A stretch of 64,000 nt of DNA from Pontederia crassipes. Its lineage: Eukaryota > Streptophyta > Magnoliopsida > Commelinales > Pontederiaceae. Below, in pieces: positions 23,872 to 35,713 of this stretch. The stretch spans positions 1,798,001 through 1,862,000 of the forward strand of contig JAUKPH010000028.1 in the NCBI GenBank assembly GCA_030549335.1, written 5' to 3'. The position numbers and the translations under genes were made by a program. The notes below the pieces were generated by a model, which was not told the DNA's origin, did not search any database, and saw only the letters and a program-made list of their open reading frames with translations. How positions within the stretch are numbered: position 1 is the first letter of the stretch; the number at the start of each line of letters is the position of its first letter.

Positions 23872-26389
23872 ATGCGATTTTTATCTCCCTCTCCTCTCGT
23901 CTTGGCCTCGATTATCCTCTGCGTCGTGTCCACTTCGGTTTCGGAAGCCGCCAGCATCCCTCTCGGCTCCACGCTCTCCCCTTCCAACGCGTCTTCTTGG
24001 TCATCTCCGGACGGAAGCTTCAATCTCGGCTTCGTCTCCGATCCCCGAAACTCCTCCCTCTACCTCGCTGCCATCACCTACTCCGACAGCATACCTGTCT
24101 GGTCGGCCGGCGGCGACAACGCCTCCGTCGACTCCGGAGGCTCCCTCGAGCTCCGGTCTGACGGCAACCTCCGCCTCGTCGGTGGCTCCGGCGCCGTCGT
24201 CTGGGAGTCCGGCACAGGCGACAGGGGCGTTGCCTCCGCTGAGCTCCTCGACACCGGCGACTTCGTCCTAAAGAACTCGAGCTCAGTCGTGGTCTGGAAC
24301 ACCTTCGGTAACCCCACGGACACCATCCTCGTGTCCCAGAACTTCACCTTGGGCCAGACCTTGCGCTCTGGGAACTACTCCTTCAAGCTTCTCCTGAGCG
24401 GAAATCTCAGTCTCCTGTGGAACGACTCTACGACATATTTCAACAAGGGCTTCAACTCCTCCTTCACCGCTAACAGAAGCCTTAGTTCTCCAGTTTTATC
24501 GATTCTACTCAATGGAATAGTGACGATCTCCGATTCTTCGAATTCCTCTTCAGTTAACATTGCTTATAGCAGCGACTTTGACGCCCAAGACAACTTTAGG
24601 TTTCTGAGGTTGGATTCTGATGGAAATTTGAGAACCTATTCCGCTTCCGCAGGCAACGCCACCGTCCGTTGGTCAGCTATTGCGGACCAATGTGAGGTGT
24701 TTGGATATTGCGGTAATATGGGAATCTGTAGCTATAACGATTCATCATTGCCAGTCTGCAACTGCCCGTCCGAAAATTTTGAGTTTGTAAATCCTAGTGA
24801 TCGCAGACAAGGTTGCAAAAGGAAGACTGAGCTCAAAGATTGTCCAGGAAACTCAACTATGCTGGAATCGCCTCACACGCAGTTCTTTACTTATGCATCG
24901 GATCCTGATAGTACTACTGAGCAATTCTACATCGGCATCAATTCTTGCAAGACAAATTGCCTCAATGGAGAGGCCTGCGTTGCTTCAACTTCTCTTGCTG
25001 ATGGTTCTGGCTTGTGCTACATAAAGACATCCAATTTCACATCCAATTTCGTCAGTGGATATGAATCGGCAGCTATTCCGAGCACTTCTTTCATCAAGGT
25101 GTGTTCTCCAGCCATTGCCAATGAGCCTCCGTCAGCCATTGGTCAGAGCTCGTCCACCTCAAAATTGAAGGGCTGGGTGGTAGTGGTTGCAGTTCTGGGT
25201 ACTCTCTTGACCTTGGCATGCTTGGAGTTGGGGCTATGGTGGTGCTTTTGCCAGCGAAGTCTTAAATATGGGCCCTTGTCAGCTCAATACGCTCTTCTCG
25301 AGTATGCGTCTGGCGCTCCCATGCAGTTCTCATATCGAGAGCTGCAACGATCAACCAAGGGATTTAAGGAGAAGCTTGGTGAAGGAGGATTCGGTGTTGT
25401 ATACAGGGGGGAGCTCGCTAACCGTACAGTTGTAGCTGTGAAGCAGCTTGAAGGAATTGAACAAGGGGAGAAGCAGTTCCGAATGGAAGTGGCCACAATA
25501 AGCTGCACTCATCATCTGAATCTTGTCAGGCTGATTGGGTTTTGCTCTGAAGGACGGCACAGATTGCTAGTGTATGAGTTCATGAAGAATAGTTCTCTTG
25601 ATAGCTTCCTCTTCTCAAAGGAGTCATCAAGAAATCTATCTTGGATAATGCGTTTCAATATAGCTGTAGGGACTGCTAGAGGCTTAGCTTACTTGCATGA
25701 AGAGTGTCGGGACTCCATAATTCATTGCGATAAAGCCAGAGAACATCCTTTTGGATGATAACTACATCGCCAAGGTCTCGGATTTTGGTCTCGCAAAGCT
25801 AATCAATCAAAGGGATCATCGGCGCACCTTGACGAGTGTCAGAGGGACTAGGGGATACCTAGCACCTGAATGGCTTGCAAATCTTCCTGCCACTTCTAAA
25901 TCAGATGTTTACAGCTACGGGATGGTGCTGCTGGAGATTGTAAGTGGGCGTCGGAACTTTGACATGGCTGAGGATACTAGTAAGAAGAAGTTCTCCACAT
26001 GGGCTTATGAAGAGTTTGAGAGGGGCAACTTAAGTAGCATCATGGATAAAAGACTTGAGGAGAAAGATGTAGACATGGGGCAGTTGAAGAGGGCACTTCA
26101 AGTGAGCTTTTGGTGCATCCAAGAGCAGCCATCTATAAGGCCATCAATGGGGAAGGTCGTCCAAATGTTGGATGGAATCATGGAGATTGACAGGCCACCT
26201 GCTCCGAAGAATGTGGATAGTGGATCATTTGTTGGCAGTATGAGCACTAGTGCCATCTCTACTTTTACAACTCCTGTCCGCAATTCATCAGGTTCAATGC
26301 AAGCTGATGAAAGGTCTTCGTCAGATCGAAAGAGTAGAGTAGAGAAAGCATCCTCGTCCCTTCTCTCTTCAGAGCAATTTTCATTATAG
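23872..26389 (+). pseudogene. G-type lectin S-receptor-like Ser/Thr kinase with a frameshift in the catalytic loop
   Basis: Resembles the At1g34300-type lectin receptor kinases: intronless, about 839 residues if the frame were whole. Parts: signal peptide (1-27); bulb-lectin domain (about 30-170, many N-glycosylation sites); cysteine-rich EGF/PAN-like region (DQCEVFGYCGNMGICSY); membrane segment about 434-460; kinase with GEGGFG (503-508) and VAVK Lys524. The ATG at 23872 is preferred over an in-frame one at 23611 because it directly precedes the signal peptide. At the catalytic loop the reading is IHCD then AREHPFG and a stop at 25756-25758, where relatives read IHCDIKPENILLDDN. Two bases are missing between 25731 and 25733. 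The activation loop (DFGLAK), the GTRGYLAPEW segment and the C-lobe continue in another frame to 26389. It is either a natural lesion leaving a kinase-dead receptor or an assembly error. Confidence 0.85.
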
Positions 26390-27077
26390 TTTCAGTATTG
26401 TGTTTGGAAAATCTATTGCGCGCATGCACAGTTTACTCAAAACCTTCTAGTGTTGTAGTTGTATACCAGCACGATTTGAAACTTGAGTGGAAGAGGCATG
26501 ATAATTATGTTGTTATGAGGCAATTTTTAGCCCACAAAATTGTCTAGTATGATAATTAATGGTAGTTCCATTTTGTGCAGTTATATCTCAGATCTTGAAG
26601 CATAATTTCCTTTTTCCTACTGCATTTCAGCGCAGCAACTAAAATATATCGATTGCAATGTTTCTGCAGTTTAGCTACTTTCATTGTGCCTTCATTATCC
26701 CAGGTAGAATGGATGTTTAATTTTCCTATGTCATTGTTTTAGTTCTGACATTGAACATAAATATTCCTACTATAAATTGCCACAGTGCCTTCTCTCTCTT
26801 TTAAGAGAAAAAAGTATCTGAAGCATATTTTTCAAAAGATATTTAAGATGTGCTATTCTTGTTTATTTAAATTTTAGCCCTTCCCTTGCTTGCCTAGTTT
26901 TTTTTGCAATTTGTTATACTACCATGAATACATATTGTACTATAATTAATATGAATATGGAGTGGAAGGTTGTCATCATATTTTGCAAGAGACCTTTTAA
27001 GATGTGTTATTCTTGTTAATTCGACTTTTAGCAGTTTCTCTGTTCGCCTAGTGATGTTCCCAATATGTTATACTATT
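26390..27077. other. 3' flank of the receptor kinase
   Basis: Contains the probable 3' UTR and AT-rich DNA. A phrase with GAGTGGAAG and TTGTC occurs at 26.95 kb and again at 27.47 and 28.27 kb, suggesting old local repeats. No gene is seen. Confidence 0.45.
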
Positions 27078-27443
27078 TGTTAATAATGTCTTGAATCTGA
27101 ACCCAGTTGGTCCTCCTACATAGTCAGGCGTTTCAGCAGAATTTTCTTACGGGGGTCTCGCTGTATGTGATTCGGATGTTATTTTTAGGGGTATTCTGTA
27201 TGTGATTCGGATTTGATTTATTTCCTTATCACGAAATAGGTGTCCTATTTTCAGTGGATTTATTTAGAGTCCCAATCCGTATGTAATTCCTATCATATGT
27301 CAAAGGGAGTGTGTATATAAACTCCCTAGGAGTCTAAACAGAGACTCATCCTTGTAATCATCGTTATTCCATAACAAAAAGTCGTCGCCATTTTTTCTCT
27401 TCGCGTTCTTCTGTGTGATCCCTCTCTCCCGCTTTTCGTAATA
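27078..27443 (+). mobile_element. Solo LTR, family shared with 57.9 kb
   Basis: Starts TGTTAATAATGTCTTGAATC and ends near TTTTCGTAATA, with a TATA-like GTATATAAACTCC in the middle; this is the layout of a small LTR. A shorter relative lies inverted at 57904-58111. There is no internal region. The flanking 5-bp duplication is not clear, so it is older than the copy at 57.9 kb or was altered after insertion. Confidence 0.62.
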
Positions 27444-28007
27444 GAATTCATATTGTAATTTGAACATTGAGTGGAAGATTGTCAACATAATGAAAACATA
27501 TGACTGCATGCTTATGAGAGCATTACGAACAAGCTGATTGTCCGATTATGTTCTTCTCAATATTGTTTTCAGGTACTTTTAACCGCATGGGGTTCGTTAA
27601 TTGATTATATAAATTTGTTTTCTTTTTATAGCGTAAGTATTAGAATCCTAATTCTGTTACTTTCTTTGATAATTGAAAATTGTTTCATGTTTGTGATAAT
27701 AAAATAATCTTTGTTCATCAAAGCTTTTCTTTTGGTGTTAGAAAGGGGGGTATTACCATCAAATATATAACTAACTGGTACCCTTCTTTTAGATTTCATA
27801 AACAGATCTCCTCCCTAGAGAGGATCAACAAAATTATGTTGCAAACCTCTAGATACAGATGACAAAAGTCACAGCAGAATCAGAGGAAATTCAGTAAAAA
27901 AGATTAGCGAAGGTTATTACTGAATCAACGCTCGGCAGAATCCAAATAAAATTGCAACATTTCAGCATTCAACCTACGGTGATCAATTCACCAAATCAAA
28001 TTCTGTT
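27444..28007. other. AT-rich spacer left of the duplicated GLYI unit
   Basis: No gene or transposon end is supported. It ends at the poly(T) tract where the duplicated unit begins. Confidence 0.45.
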
Positions 28008-28613
28008 TTTTTTTTTCTTTCTCAGTATAAATTCAGCAACATAATATGTATAACAAACATGATTGTAAGAACTCAGTAAAACTCCACAACAGGAACAATA
28101 ATAGCATTTCAGGAAAATTCTTAATCACTTGTATGCACAAGGCCATCCCCTACCTTCCCACTTGTACCATGTACAGTTAAATCAAGCTTGCACGTTTATC
28201 TTGTGCATTTTGCAGTCTGTCCATGAATATATATTGCTTCTGTTTGATGTTATATAGTTGACATGAATATTGAGGGAAGGATTGCCAACATAAATAAAAT
28301 AATTTTATTTTCGATAATCGGCAATAGTAGATGTATTACGATACAACTTCTAGATACATACGACGGAAATCACTGAAGAATAGAGAGAAATTCAATCAAC
28401 AGACACATTCATAACAAATCAAGGCAGATCAGATAAGCAAAATCTGAATGAAAAATTGCAGCCTTTGAGCAGTGGACCTTCATAAATTTAGCAAGACTGT
28501 GTGTAAACCTTATTGTAAAGTCTCAATATAATCTCATCAACAGAAACAATTACACTTCATCAAAAGTTTGGATAAAAAAAGCAGAGTTTTTGCACGCCGA
28601 TGAAAACAACATC

Positions 28614-29060
28614 CTAATCATCCATTTGCTCCTCAAAGAAAAGGAATTTAACATCCCTCTTGTCCATCAAATGGGACACGAACATTTTACATTGTGTTAT
28701 TTCAGGTTTCGGCTTGCATAGATTGCAGAATGTATACAGTTTCAACTGGTCACAGATATGCAGCAGGCCATCACCTACTTCCTTGCATAACGTTGATGCC
28801 GACAACTTTGTGTTAATGAGGCACGACAGTTGTCCTGACTTCTCTCGACTCACAATCACATGCCCCTTGATCTGAGGGCGTGCAGAGAAGGTATCTTTTC
28901 ACACTTTTTGTGTTTCAGTAACTACAGATGACAACATCGCCAAAAAACAATTAAAAGCTAGACATGCCACAAGTAATGCCTTGTTCATTCTTTCTTTCCA
29001 ATCCTTGACATGCACTTTTGTGAATCTTGTGATGCTAAAGAGGACAGCAAAATGCAATAT
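28614..29060 (-). other. Unidentified gene-like segment downstream of GLYI copy 1
   Basis: Two minus-strand frames have amino-acid composition unlike random AT-rich DNA: one with a hydrophobic stretch NKALLVACLAFNCFLAMLSS (about 28.93-29.00 kb), the other ending KRDVKFLFFEEQMDD (stop near 28614) with several cysteines. They are separated by a short out-of-frame gap. I do not recognise the product. The copy at 48.12-48.45 kb has length changes that are not all multiples of three, so if this was a gene it is no longer one there. Confidence 0.3.
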
Positions 29061-29072
29061 TTTTAATACAAA

Positions 29073-29076
<4 letters not shown>

Positions 29077-29128
<52 letters not shown>
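29077..29128. repeat. (CA)n(TA)n microsatellite
   Basis: A compound AC then AT dinucleotide tract downstream of GLYI copy 1. The counterpart at about 48.54 kb in unit B is much shorter. Confidence 0.85.
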
Positions 29129-29131
<3 letters not shown>

Positions 29132-29413
29132 AGAACAAGAGAGGATAATTAAGATTTATACGAAACTTTAAATGACATCCTCGATGCTTTTTTTTCCTTC
29201 AGACAGGATCCATAAACACCACTCTGGATCTACGGATGACACAGTAATTGTGCTTTCTAATCTCACAACAGATACAACTTCGCCACCTCAACTATAATTA
29301 AAAAGAATCACTCATGAAACAAGGTGCCAAAACTGTAACTGTACACTATATATGTTACCCTCCAAAAACTTGTCTCTCCTCCCCAGAGCACAAGCCTGTT
29401 GTGTCCCCAAATC

Positions 29414-30208
29414 TCAAAAAGATAGGTGAAGCATATTTGCCACCAAGTCATTGAGTATCAGTTCATCGATTTCACTTCTGCAGCTAAATTTAACGTCTGT
29501 GCCTGCAACTTGATCATCAAAACATAGTAAAAAATTAGTTTATTTTTCTTTTGTACAACCTTGTTAGATTTAACTGCTAGCAATACGTGATTAAGCAAAT
29601 TAAGCACCTTTTGAAGGTGAGGAGGCCTGCTTGAGTGGGCACGAGGAGATAGGGAGCACGGGGAGGTTCTCGCAGTTGCAGATCTCGATCATGTAGCCGT
29701 CGGGGTCATGGAAGAAGAGCTGGTCGACCTGAATGCCCCCTTCCTCGACCACGGCGGTCACGTAGTGGATACCGAACTGCGCGAGCTTCTGCTTCAGCAG
29801 GTTCATGTTGGAGCACTGGAAGGAGATGTGGTTGTCCTTGGGATTGATCACCTCCTTCTTCCTCGGCAGGTCCTCCGGGGAGTTGCACTGCAGCAGGTGG
29901 ATGCCAGTCCCGTAGTTGAACAGCCTGCACATGTTATAATTTGCATGCATGCATGAGAGTCCAAATTAAGCGGACAATGTATAAAATGCATATGTTGCAA
30001 GATTTGATCTTTTGCCCATGGGAGAGAATTAACGAGATCTGGGAACTACTGTACCAGGCGCCGGAGAAATCGAAGGAGGAAGGCCTCTTGATGCTGACAA
30101 ATCCGAGCACCTCTTCGTAGAAGTTGACAGAATGGATCACTGATCTGCAGAGGAATGAGACATGGTTCAATGAAACCAAAGGCATCTCCTCGTTCATGTC
30201 GAGACCCA

Positions 30209-30209
<1 letters not shown>
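29414..30209 (-). CDS. GLYI-like glyoxalase/VOC-fold protein, copy 1
   Basis: Matches the plant GLYI4/GLYI7 group of glyoxalase I-like proteins of the VOC superfamily, implicated in methylglyoxal handling; activity is not established for every member. Exon 1 is 30209-30055 and exon 2 29924-29608. They join as GAWLFNYGTGIHLL with donor TG|GTACAG and acceptor GTGCAG|G. Core motifs: LNHVSFLCRSV, FYEEVLGF, INPKDNHISFQC and VDQLFFHDPDGYMIEICN; the His in NHVS, the His in NHISFQ and the Glu in MIEIC sit at usual VOC metal-site positions. A third exon (29502-29414; acceptor GTTGCAG|GC) fits phase and gives about 186 residues. Without that splice the frame stops two codons after the donor at 29607. 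Translation starts at 30209 or at 30197 (MNEEMPL). A CT tract lies just upstream. Confidence 0.9.
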
Positions 30210-30242
<33 letters not shown>

Positions 30243-30420
30243 TATCTCTCTGCTGACTGGTTAGCTGGAGGCAGGCAGGGGAGGGTGTGGTGTGGCAATC
30301 TAAGTGGCAACTCGGTGGTGGATATATAGTATACAAGGGGAGGGGGCAGGGGACCTCTCTCTATCTCTCATCTCAGTCCCCTACAGGAAAACGTGAACAA
30401 ACTAATAATTGAATTACGAA
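30210..30420 (-). promoter_or_regulatory. GLYI copy 1 promoter and 5' UTR
   Basis: Directly upstream of the start codon is a 20-bp CT tract followed by CTAT repeats (reading GA on the coding strand). Farther up is a TATA-like GTATACTATATATCC (coding strand, about 30.32 kb), conserved upstream of copy 3 at about 50.61 kb. Confidence 0.55.
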
Positions 30421-32190
30421 GTAAACAGAGCTAAAAGAAAAGAAAAAAAATTCGAGAGGGATTGTTAATAAATTGATTGGACAGGCAGACAGCGGTCACA
30501 TGATCAAAGTCCTCGTTCTGAGCCAAAACGTTGGTCCGTACAATCATCCCCCAATTTGATGCAAAATTCAGAATCCCAAATTTAATAGGTGAAACTAAAA
30601 TAATTAATTTATATAATATTAACTAAGGTCAAATTGAGATCACTTTTTAAATTGGTTCAACTTTATTTTTTATTTTAGTTTGCAGAAGGAAATAGAAAAA
30701 TATATATATGGGAAAGAACACCACTTATATGTTATCATAATAATTGCAATTATTGTCAAGAGAAATATATATTTATAATATTTTGATATGGAAACAACGT
30801 GGGAGATGACGTGGCATCGATGTGGTACGCGTTGAAAGAATGCTTTTTTTCCCTACTGTTATTTATAATATTTATATGCTTTTTTTTTTCTTCTCAGTAT
30901 AAATTCAGCAACATAATATGTATAACAAACATGATTGTAAGAACTCAATAAAACTCCACAACAGGAACAATAATAGCATTTCAGGAAAATTCTTAATCAC
31001 TTGTATGCACAAGGCCATCCCCTACCTTCCCACTTGTACCATTTACAGTTAAATCAAGCTTGCACGTTTATCTTGTGCATTTTGCAGTCTGTCCAAGAAT
31101 ATATATTGCTTCTGTTTGATGTATTACGGTACAACTTCTAGATACATACGACGGAAATCACAGAAGAATAGAGAGAAATTCAATCAACAGACATATTCAT
31201 AACAAATCTAGGCAGGTCAGATAAACAAAATTTGAATGAAAAATTGCAGCCTTTGAGCAGTGGACCTTCATAAATTTAGCAAGACTGTGTGTAAACCTTT
31301 GAGCAGAGGTTGCAGGCGATCCAAAACGCATCTAAGGATGAAATCATCATCCATGCAGATGAGGTCGCTCAAAGGGCGGCGGATTTGAAACTCGCGCTTA
31401 TGGGAAGGATCATCACGACGGAGGGTTCGCTCGATACTCTCAGGGACAACCTCTCTGCCTTGTGGATGACCGCTGCTCCGATACATATTACTGATCTTGG
31501 GAACCATTTCTTATTTTTCAAGTTTCAGACAGAGGAAGAGAGGTTACGCGTTCTTACCCTTAGTCCTTGATCTTTTAATGGTAATCTTCTTCACGTGTCG
31601 TAGGCCAAAGCCTTTTTCCGGCCACAGGAGGAATCGCTAACTACATCTCCAGTGTGGATCCAACTCCCATGGTTGTCTTATGAATTGGGAGATGTCAACA
31701 CTATCATGAGAATCGCGGGGATCTTCGGCAAGCCGCTTAAACTCGATCAAACGGTAAAGGGTGAGCGATTTCAGTATGCGAGGGTTTGTATTGAAATGGA
31801 TTTATCTTTACCGGTTAAGCAGGGAACCTAGATCAAGCTCCCTGATGGTACTCGTTATTTCCAAATGGTTACATATGAACAACTCCCGCTCTTCTGTTTT
31901 AACTGCGGTCATATAGGGCATGTGCTAGATCTGTGTCCGGCGAGACAGAGCGACTCTGGGTTGTTGCTGGCGGGGAAGGATGGCGTCCTGCTGTACGGCA
32001 CATGGATGCGATCCGCCGCTTCTCATCGTCGGCATCCTCCGCCACCCCTTGTGGGGAACGGTTGTGTTGGGCGCCCCTAGGAGCCAGCTCGATCGATGTT
32101 CGAGGGCCGTCAGCCGGTTCACCATCTTGAACCGGTCCATGGAGACAACTCGCTTGCCCTAGCGCCTCATGATCCTGGCCGTCCACGTAC

Positions 32191-32306
32191 TCGACCGTTG
32201 CAAAAATCGATCGTTGAAAGGAATAATGGTAAGACCCCTACACCACATCTTACTTCGACCGTTGCAAAAATCGATCGTTGAAAGGAATAATGGTAAGACC
32301 CCTACA
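32191..32306 (+). repeat. 64-bp tandem duplication inside LINE ORF1
   Basis: TCGACCGTTGCAAAAATCGA followed by TCGTTGAAAGGAATAATGG occurs at 32191 and again at 32255, with a 64-bp period. It lies between the ORF1 knuckle and the start of ORF2. Confidence 0.85.
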
Positions 32307-33644
32307 ATACTGATCACGTGACTTGTCAGATAGTGGAAGCCAATACCAAGATGCTGCTGCGTGGCTCTTCCTCGCATCCAACAATGGAGATTCACTCTAC
32401 GAGCAACATCTCTGTCCCTTCAGACCTTACCTCTCCTCTTGTGCTTATTCCGATGACCCTTTTGCGCCCGGGGCAAATGCCAGTGGATACAAAAAAAAAA
32501 ATCATCTATCTTAAATTCTACACAGGCACATAGTGAGGTGGCCTCTCAGGTGTTGGAGCGCTTCAAATCCCCACAACACGAACAGAGGGAGGAGAACACC
32601 GAGGAGGAGTCGGAAGATGTGGATGATGAGATCTTGGCTGACGCCTGCCCGGAGCCGCGACGCAGTAGAAAAGCCACCTCCCGCTTCTCCCCACCATCAC
32701 CTTCTTTCTCACGAAAGAAAGGTGAAAAGAAGAAGACAGGTAAGGCCTCTTCATCACATACTCGTTTTAACTCTTTTCCTCCTCCAATACAGGACTCGGA
32801 GGAGGTACCCCCTCTCCCCTTTTCAAATTAATCAATGAAGGCAATCGCATGGAACTGTCGTGGGGCGCTGCGGAGTAAAGTGCAAGATCGATTGCGGAGC
32901 CTCATTAAGGAGATCGCACCTGACATCATTATTTTACTGGAAACTCATGCAATAAGTAAGTCCTCTGATCTCATTATTAAGCGCTGATGCGACGCGATTC
33001 TCAGTGCGGAGGGCCACCCACCCGGGGCGGATCTGTCTACAAAATCCAGGCGAACAGGCGACCCGGGACCACATCACTGCCAAAGTCCTCCTCCGACGTC
33101 GCGGTTCTTCACGCCCCGTGCTGCGAACGCCGCCACCGACTCAACCGCCCTGATACCAGGAGTCTCACCCTCGGCCGCGTCCCCAATCTACCACTCAGCA
33201 ACGCCGCCGACATCGCACCACATGCGCCGCCCTTGCTCCATGTCGCCGCCTTGATATTTTCGGCCCCGACGTCGCCCCGCCGCCGCCCCGCCAAACATCC
33301 GTCGGTCCGGACCTCACCTCGACCGGCGATCTTCTGCAGGCGGCCCGGAGACCACCTCATACTGCGTTCGACGCATGCCACCGTCAGCACCCGGGTCACA
33401 TCCTGCATAATCTGGCCTGCAATTCACCTTTCTCTAGCCCGGGCCGCACCGACTCTATACCCGGTCCGAGCTCTGCGTTCGGCCAGCAGCTTCTACGACT
33501 CTTCTTCAGCCCGGGCCGCGTCGGCATCATACCCGGGCCGGGTTTTCGTCGACTGCATCCTCTGCTATAGCTCTTACCCGGGCCGCGCTAACTACATACC
33601 CCGGTCGGGTTTGGTTCACAGTGTACTTCAACTCACATTTTCTA

Positions 33645-34893
33645 CGATGCAGCCTCGTCGAAAAGTCATAGCCCGTCGATCCCATGCTTCTTCGACGGCT
33701 AATAATGAAGCCACCCAACAGGAAGATCGACCATCGCGACCTACGAGTCTCGAGTTCTGTGATTCTATCCAACGGAAACGTTATCGGCAGACATTCTTCT
33801 TCACTATTACTCCCACTCGGTATGCATGTCACAACACCATGGCAGAGTTAAATACTGATGCTGACATTATGTTGCTCTTTGAGAAAGTAGGGATGCGGAC
33901 TTTTCTGGATCAACGGTGGCCGACATATGAGAAGTTGTGCCATGAGTTTTTCAATTCTTATGCTTATGAGTGTTCTGCTCGGCGCCATCGAGTTAGCTTC
34001 TGGCTTTTTAACAATGAATATGGCTTTTCTATGCCGGAGTTTAACTCTATCTATGGATTTCCCTTACTGGAGTCCTCTGCCACTTGTCCTGAGTTTCAGG
34101 GAGCGACTTTCTGGAAAGCCATAACAAATGATGAGCCCTTCCTTCCTTCCCGTGCAAAGGCAAGTCTCATTCAAAATCCAGTATTTCGATATGTCCACAG
34201 GATCATCTCTTATACCATCTGTGGTAGAGGGGAAGTGAGGGTGCTATCAATACTAAAGAATTAGAGATATTGTGGGCTATGGTGGAAGGAAGACAACTAA
34301 ACATCGGCGCTATCTTAGCCAATAATTTTCATAGACAGGCATCCAGGTCTTCATGCAAAGTCATTAATAGTGGCCTAATTACTCCCATAGCCCTTTATTT
34401 GGGCCTTGACCTATCCTCTCTTAAGTCCATCGAGCCCACATTTATTGGGATGACCACGGTTCTTCAGATGAACCTTGTCGAGAGGACTTCAGGTGGTCTG
34501 GTCTTCAAGTTTCGTAATAGGATCGAGACACTACCTTGCACTTATGCTGATCGCTTCACTGTCTTCGATCATGTGAATTGGACATATTTTCCTTCTTTGA
34601 GACAGGTGGAGCCTCGCCACATAGCAGATCCTCATGCACAGCCAGATTCAGATGATGAGGATCCAGTACCTCTACAGGACGAGGGGCCTTCACAGCACCC
34701 ACAGCCATCCTTTATGGCCCCGAGTCCACCACTGCAGCCCGAGACCACATCTCAGACGACCTATGCATCTGCTTCGGCCAGTTTCGATGTTTCAGCTTTG
34801 CAAGATACATTAGCCGCGCTGCTTGCGGGCCAGGAGCGACAGTATCAGCTGATGCAGCTGCACCATCAGGAGACCCAGGCTCAGTTCCGATAG
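33645..34893 (+). mobile_element. Opposite-strand ORF region of the Athila-type element (fossil part)
   Basis: Plus-strand coding-like sequence lying between pol and the low-coordinate end, antisense to gag-pol. It includes RWPTYEKLCHEFFNSY and FWLFNNEYGFSMPEF, resembling the plant transposon-protein family often called ATHILA ORF-1, followed by a glutamine- and proline-rich tail. Extra antisense ORFs are known in Tat/Athila-lineage elements. Just downstream (about 35.08 kb) is CAAGCTTGGGGGAGATTGC, a polypurine-like word. Treated as part of a broken element. Confidence 0.6.
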
Positions 34894-35713
34894 CTTAGCG
34901 ACCGCCAGGATCACCTTGAGCAGCTGGTTCAGGACTACTTCGGGTAGTATCCACCACCTCCACCGCCTCCAAAGATGGGCTAGCTGATCGTGTCTTTTCC
35001 TTACTTCTTTTCTATCTTTTTGAGTCTTTCATCTTGTACTTCTTATCTTGTCTGGCTAACACTGAGGACAGTGTTTAGTTCAAGCTTGGGGGAGATTGCA
35101 TTTCATGCATCATATTTGCTTATTGTACTACATCATCATGTTTGCTTTCTTTTAGTTTTTTTAGTATTGCATATTTGCTTTATTTTTGCATCTCATGAAA
35201 ATCCATAAAAATTTGAAAATTTCAAAAAAAAATCACAAAAATACCATTCACCATCATTGTTCTTCTTGTTTGCACTTAAGTAAAATTCAATGACACCCTG
35301 TGCACTTATGAAATTCTATTGTCATAATTTTACCTGTTCCATCACCTTAGTATTGGGTAATTTGGAAAGTGTATGTTCCATCACCCAATACTAAGGTGAA
35401 TTTTAAGCTCCAATGGCGTGGCTTGATGACGGGTGGTTGGCAGTTCAACGACCGGATTCGCGTCTTAATGGCGAATGAAAAACTGCCGAAATCATCGTGT
35501 ACAACATAGATGGCCCGGGCCGGGTTCAAAGTAACCCAGCCCGGGTATGAGTGCCTGCGAAATTAAACGAAAACTAGAGTTGGCCCGGCCCGGGTGTACT
35601 ATGTAGTTCACGGAAAGCATGCTCGGGCCGGGTTTACTGTGGCGCGGGTCGGGTTTGGCATTTAAAAAAAATTAGTAATGAATATAGAAATGTAAAAATT
35701 GATGTCAAACGAC

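Larger units (their letters stand above)
28008..30866. repeat. Segmental duplication, unit A (2.9 kb, with GLYI copy 1)
   Basis: This unit recurs in the same order and orientation from 30879 to 51327. Matches at the left end: 28.01-28.50 kb with 30.88-31.30 kb (about 97% by eye). Matches across the gene and promoter: 28.63-30.87 kb with 48.1-51.3 kb. Unit A carries empty sites for the LINE (at 28512) and the foldback element (at about 28640) found in unit B. Confidence 0.9.

Noticed and set aside
28899-29138. N-terminal Ile/Tyr repeat of a minus-strand frame as protein sequence
   Set aside because: It is translation of an (AT)n/(AC)n microsatellite; only the part below about 29060 looks gene-like.
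29706-29956. Open frames in other phases over GLYI exon 2 (repeated at 49.1 and 50.0 kb)
   Set aside because: Shadows of the real exon, which carries the VOC-fold motifs.
32987-33644. N-terminal half of a 425-codon plus-strand frame as a host protein
   Set aside because: It lies inside the LTR element, is rich in the CCCGGG motif and has no domain; treated as element sequence.
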